Source: Corynebacterium lipophiloflavum DSM 44291 (GTDB lineage Bacteria > Actinomycetota > Actinomycetes > Mycobacteriales > Mycobacteriaceae). From it: a DNA stretch of 52,877 nt. Below are positions 50,361 through 52,877 of this stretch, in pieces (the first letter of the stretch is position 1; each line of letters begins with the position of its first letter). The position numbers and the translations under genes were made by a program. The stretch lies in the NCBI RefSeq assembly GCF_000159635.1, contig NZ_GG667192.1:569621-622497 (forward strand), written 5' to 3'. A model generated the notes under the pieces. It ran no database searches. It was not told the DNA's origin and worked only from the letters and a program-made list of their open reading frames with translations.

Positions 50361-51611
50361 TTGTCTACACCCTCCAGCACCCAGCGCGAGCAGAAGAAGA
50401 CCTTCCACCGCCTCTTTACCAGCGAGTCGGTCACTGAGGGCCACCCCGACAAGATTTGCGACGCGATCTCCGACGCCATCCTGGATGACATGCTCGCCCA
50501 GGACCCGGACGCACGCGTCGCCGTCGAGACGCTCGTGACCACCGGGCAGGTCCATGTCGTCGGCGAAGTCAGCACCGACGCGTACTCCAACATCGCGAAA
50601 ATCGTCCGCGAGAAGCTCGTCGGCATCGGGTTTACCTCCTCCGAGGTCGGCTTCGACGGCCGTACCTGCGGCGTCAACATCGCCATCGGCGAGCAGTCGG
50701 AGGAAATTTCCCACGGCGTGACCAACTCCCAGGAGGTCCGCGAGAACCGCGCCACTGAGCAATCCGAGCAATCCGGCGCCGGTGACCAGGGCCTGATGTT
50801 CGGCTACGCAACCAACGAAACGCCCGAGTACATGCCGCTGCCGATCTCGACGGCTCACCGGCTGTCCCGCCGCCTGGCGCAGGTGCGCAAAATGGGCGAG
50901 GTCGTGGGCCTTCGCCCGGACGGCAAGACCCAGGTCACCTTCGCCTACGACGACGACACCCCCGTGCACCTGGACACTATCGTGATCTCCACCCAGCACG
51001 ACCCGAAGTTCCTCCGCCCCGAACTCGAACAGGCCGTGCGCACCAAGGTGGTCGAGTGGGTCATCGAGGACGCCGGACTGGGGCGGTTCTACAACTCGGA
51101 CACGACGCTGTTGGTCAACCCCTCCGGCACGTTTGAGGTCGGCGGTCCGATGGGCGATGCGGGCCTGACCGGGCGCAAGATCATCGTCGACACCTACGGC
51201 GGCATGGCACGCCACGGCGGCGGCGCGTTTTCCGGCAAGGACCCCTCAAAGGTGGATCGCTCCGGAGCCTACGCGATGCGCTGGGTGGCCAAGAACATCG
51301 TCGCCGCGGGCCTCGCCGACCGAGTTGAGGTACAGGTGGCGTACGCGATCGGCCGGGCCAACCCGGTCGGGTTGTACGTGGAGAGCTTCGGCACGGCCGA
51401 AGACGGCCACACCGATCTGAGCATTCAGCAGGCGGTGCAGGAGGTCTTCGACCTGCGCCCCGACGCGATTATCAGGGAACTCGACCTGAAGCGCCCGATT
51501 TACGCGCAAACCGCCGCCTACGGCCACTTCGGCCGCACCGATATCGACCTGCCGTGGGAGCGCCTGGACAAGGTCGACGCCCTGACCGAGGCCGCGCGCG
51601 CCGCGCTCTAG
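50361..51611 (+). CDS. metK: S-adenosylmethionine synthase
   Basis: The product has 416 residues. [19 protein letters not shown] near the N-terminus, [23 protein letters not shown], and [40 protein letters not shown] are all MetK signatures. It makes SAM from methionine and ATP. The TTG at 50361 is chosen because AAAGGAAAG (50346-50354) lies 6 bases upstream; the frame extends to 50322, but that would include the -10 element. Confidence 0.95.
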   Translation: MSTPSSTQREQKKTFHRLFTSESVTEGHPDKICDAISDAILDDMLAQDPDARVAVETLVTTGQVHVVGEVSTDAYSNIAKIVREKLVGIGFTSSEVGFDGRTCGVNIAIGEQSEEISHGVTNSQEVRENRATEQSEQSGAGDQGLMFGYATNETPEYMPLPISTAHRLSRRLAQVRKMGEVVGLRPDGKTQVTFAYDDDTPVHLDTIVISTQHDPKFLRPELEQAVRTKVVEWVIEDAGLGRFYNSDTTLLVNPSGTFEVGGPMGDAGLTGRKIIVDTYGGMARHGGGAFSGKDPSKVDRSGAYAMRWVAKNIVAAGLADRVEVQVAYAIGRANPVGLYVESFGTAEDGHTDLSIQQAVQEVFDLRPDAIIRELDLKRPIYAQTAAYGHFGRTDIDLPWERLDKVDALTEAARAAL

Positions 51612-51640
51612 TCCGCCTCGGCAGGTCGCGTCGGCGATTC

Positions 51641-51690
51641 TGTGCACTTCTGTGCACTGCTGTGCACTGCTGTGCACCCAAGCGCACCCA
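51641..51690. repeat. Tandem decamers before priA
   Basis: Four contiguous 10-base units TGTGCACTTC, TGTGCACTGC, TGTGCACTGC and TGTGCACCCA run from 51641 to 51680, with a decayed fifth (AGCGCACCCA) to 51690. Each carries the palindrome GTGCAC. The last unit stops 3 bases before the priA -10 hexamer (TAGAAT, 51694-51699), so the units cover the -35 region and sit on about the same face of the helix. Confidence 0.85.
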
Positions 51691-51693
51691 CAC

Positions 51694-51707
51694 TAGAATC
51701 AAGCCCC
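51694..51707 (+). promoter_or_regulatory. Probable leaderless promoter of priA
   Basis: TAGAAT at 51694-51699 ends 8 bases before the ATG at 51708, without a ribosome binding site. Confidence 0.5.
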
Positions 51708-52877
51708 ATGACTGACTCACCCGGCGCCGCCGACCTGCCGGTGGTGCGGGTGCTTCCGCTCCTCGGGCTGGCGCACCTGGACAGGGAGTTCGACTACCTT
51801 GTCACCGAGGCCGACGCGCTCGCCGCGGTGCCCGGCGTGCGCGTGCGCGTGCGGTTTGCCGGCCGGCTGGTCGACGCCATCGTCACGAATCGCAGCACAG
51901 AGTCGGAACACGGCGGCGAGTTGCGTTTCATCGAGCGCGTCATCAGCGGCGAACTCGTCGCCCCCGAGGAGCTTCGCACGCTTGTCGACGCCCTCAGCGC
52001 CCGCTACGCGGGCGTGCGCTCCGACATCTACCGGGCCGCCATCCCCGCCCGCCACGCAAAGGCCGAGGAAACCGACACCACCACCGCCTGGGATGAGCTC
52101 GGCGAGGTCACTGAGCCCGACCTCTCGGCCTGGAGTACCTACGAGCACGGCCAATCGTTCGTGGACGCAGTCCTCGAAGGACGCGTCGCCCGCGCGGCGT
52201 GGCAGATTGCGCCCGGGGAAAGGTGGGCCAACCCGGTCAGTGCCTTGGCCGCCAAGGTCGCCGCGACCGGCGGCGGCGTACTCATCGTCGTTCCCGACCA
52301 GCGTGATGTCGATGCGTGCGAGACGGCCCTGCGCGAACACGTCGGGGCGCGGCAGGTGACAACGCTCACGGCGGCGCAGGGCCCGCAGGCGCGCTACTCG
52401 CGCTACCTGTCGATCCTCCACGGCCAGGCCAGGTTGGTCGTCGGCACTCGCTCGGCTGCGTTCGCCCCGGTCAACGACCTGCGCCTGATCGTTCTCATGC
52501 ACGACGGCGATGACTCGCTGGTCGACCCGCGAGCGCCTTACGTGCACGCGCGCGAAGTCCTGACCACCCGCGCCGCGCAGCAAAAGGCGTGCCTCGTCAT
52601 TGGCGGCCACTCGCGGACCGCCGAGACGCAGCTGCTGGTGTCCACGGGGTGGATGCACGAGCTGGTGGCGTCGAGAAGCACCCTGCGCACGCGTTCGCCA
52701 CTGATCCACGCCGCCGGCGATTCGGACTTCGCCCTCGAGCGCGACCCCCGCGCCCGCCAGGCGCGACTGCCCTCGGTGGCTTTCGCGGCAGCAACGAAGG
52801 CCCTGGAGCGAGGGGCGCCGGTGCTCTTCCAGGTGCCGCGCAGCGGGTACGTGCAGGCACTGGCCTGCGGGTCGTGC
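51708..52877 (+). CDS. priA: Primosomal protein N' (PriA-like), degenerate helicase, 5' part
   Basis: The frame is open from 51708 to the end of the window (390 codons) and the gene continues beyond it. The N-terminus (VVRVLPLLGLAHLDREFDYLV, then GVRVRVRFAGRLVDAIV) matches the PriA 3'-end DNA-binding domain. The place of Walker A holds APGERWANPVSALAAKVA with no GKT, followed by GGGVLIVVPDQRDVDACE; the Walker B position reads LIVLMHDGDD in place of DEEH, with DPRAPYVHAREV after it. Loss of helicase motifs is known for actinobacterial PriA, so the protein probably acts in replication restart without unwinding. Confidence 0.88.
   Translation, partial: MTDSPGAADLPVVRVLPLLGLAHLDREFDYLVTEADALAAVPGVRVRVRFAGRLVDAIVTNRSTESEHGGELRFIERVISGELVAPEELRTLVDALSARYAGVRSDIYRAAIPARHAKAEETDTTTAWDELGEVTEPDLSAWSTYEHGQSFVDAVLEGRVARAAWQIAPGERWANPVSALAAKVAATGGGVLIVVPDQRDVDACETALREHVGARQVTTLTAAQGPQARYSRYLSILHGQARLVVGTRSAAFAPVNDLRLIVLMHDGDDSLVDPRAPYVHAREVLTTRAAQQKACLVIGGHSRTAETQLLVSTGWMHELVASRSTLRTRSPLIHAAGDSDFALERDPRARQARLPSVAFAAATKALERGAPVLFQVPRSGYVQALACGSC

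Noticed and set aside
51641..51690. GlxR (CRP-type) binding sites
   Set aside because: The GlxR consensus TGTGA-N6-TCACA is not matched; the units have TGTGCAC cores in a 10-base tandem layout.

Overview
This window is a dense stretch of core chromosome from a high-GC actinobacterium, almost certainly a Corynebacterium. The pointers are the order ruvB-yajC-secD-secF-lipoprotein-apt-rel, an actinobacterial integration host factor (mIHF) next to gmk and rpoZ, a PGKGP-type EF-P, a PriA without recognisable helicase motifs, and a perfect McbR-type operator (TAGAC-N6-GTCTA) in front of metK. The species cannot be told from sequence alone. I see no tRNA, rRNA, insertion sequence, prophage or cas gene.

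Layout. 1-8437: end of ruvB, then yajC, secD and secF (Sec translocon accessories), an orphan peptide-binding lipoprotein, apt and rel ((p)ppGpp synthetase/hydrolase). 8464-9959 (minus): a small secreted protein of unknown function and a membrane-anchored cyclophilin. 10060-13895: tpx, an MBL-fold hydrolase and hisS, convergent with the serine dehydratase gene sdaA. 13919-17425 (minus): an FMN reductase/luciferase-like monooxygenase pair, a HEPN-like/CBS protein and a zinc metallopeptidase. 17652-26523: aspS, a kinase-like protein, rarA, alaS, ruvX and mltG. 26523-33334: the shikimate genes aroE, aroC, aroK, aroB and aroQ with an A24 peptidase, then pepQ, efp and nusB. 33348-37428: a PPK2 kinase, a small membrane protein and a three-gene sugar-type ABC transporter. 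37429-37865: the only long non-coding gap, filled by an array of short palindromes. 37866-39200 (minus): a TIGR01777-type epimerase. 39403-47510: the pyrimidine operon pyrR-pyrB-pyrC-carA-carB-pyrF. 47742-52877: mihF, gmk, rpoZ, coaBC, metK and the start of priA.

The genes are overwhelmingly housekeeping and many are tightly coupled (ATGA, GTGA or TAATG overlaps in ruvX-mltG-aroE, aroC-aroK, aroB-aroQ-pepQ, efp-nusB and pyrR-pyrB-pyrC). At least nine start codons lie only 7-8 bases after a -10 hexamer, so leaderless transcripts look common here. Three single-base length changes in short G/C runs break two conserved genes (secD once, the metallopeptidase twice); sequencing error is the first explanation to test.

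The least explained items are the palindrome array at 37474-37818, the HEPN-like/CBS fusion at 15811-16524, four in-register decamers in front of priA, a stable hairpin in the mihF leader, and a three-half-site repeat in front of the ABC transporter. All functions are read from sequence and remembered family features; no database search was possible.
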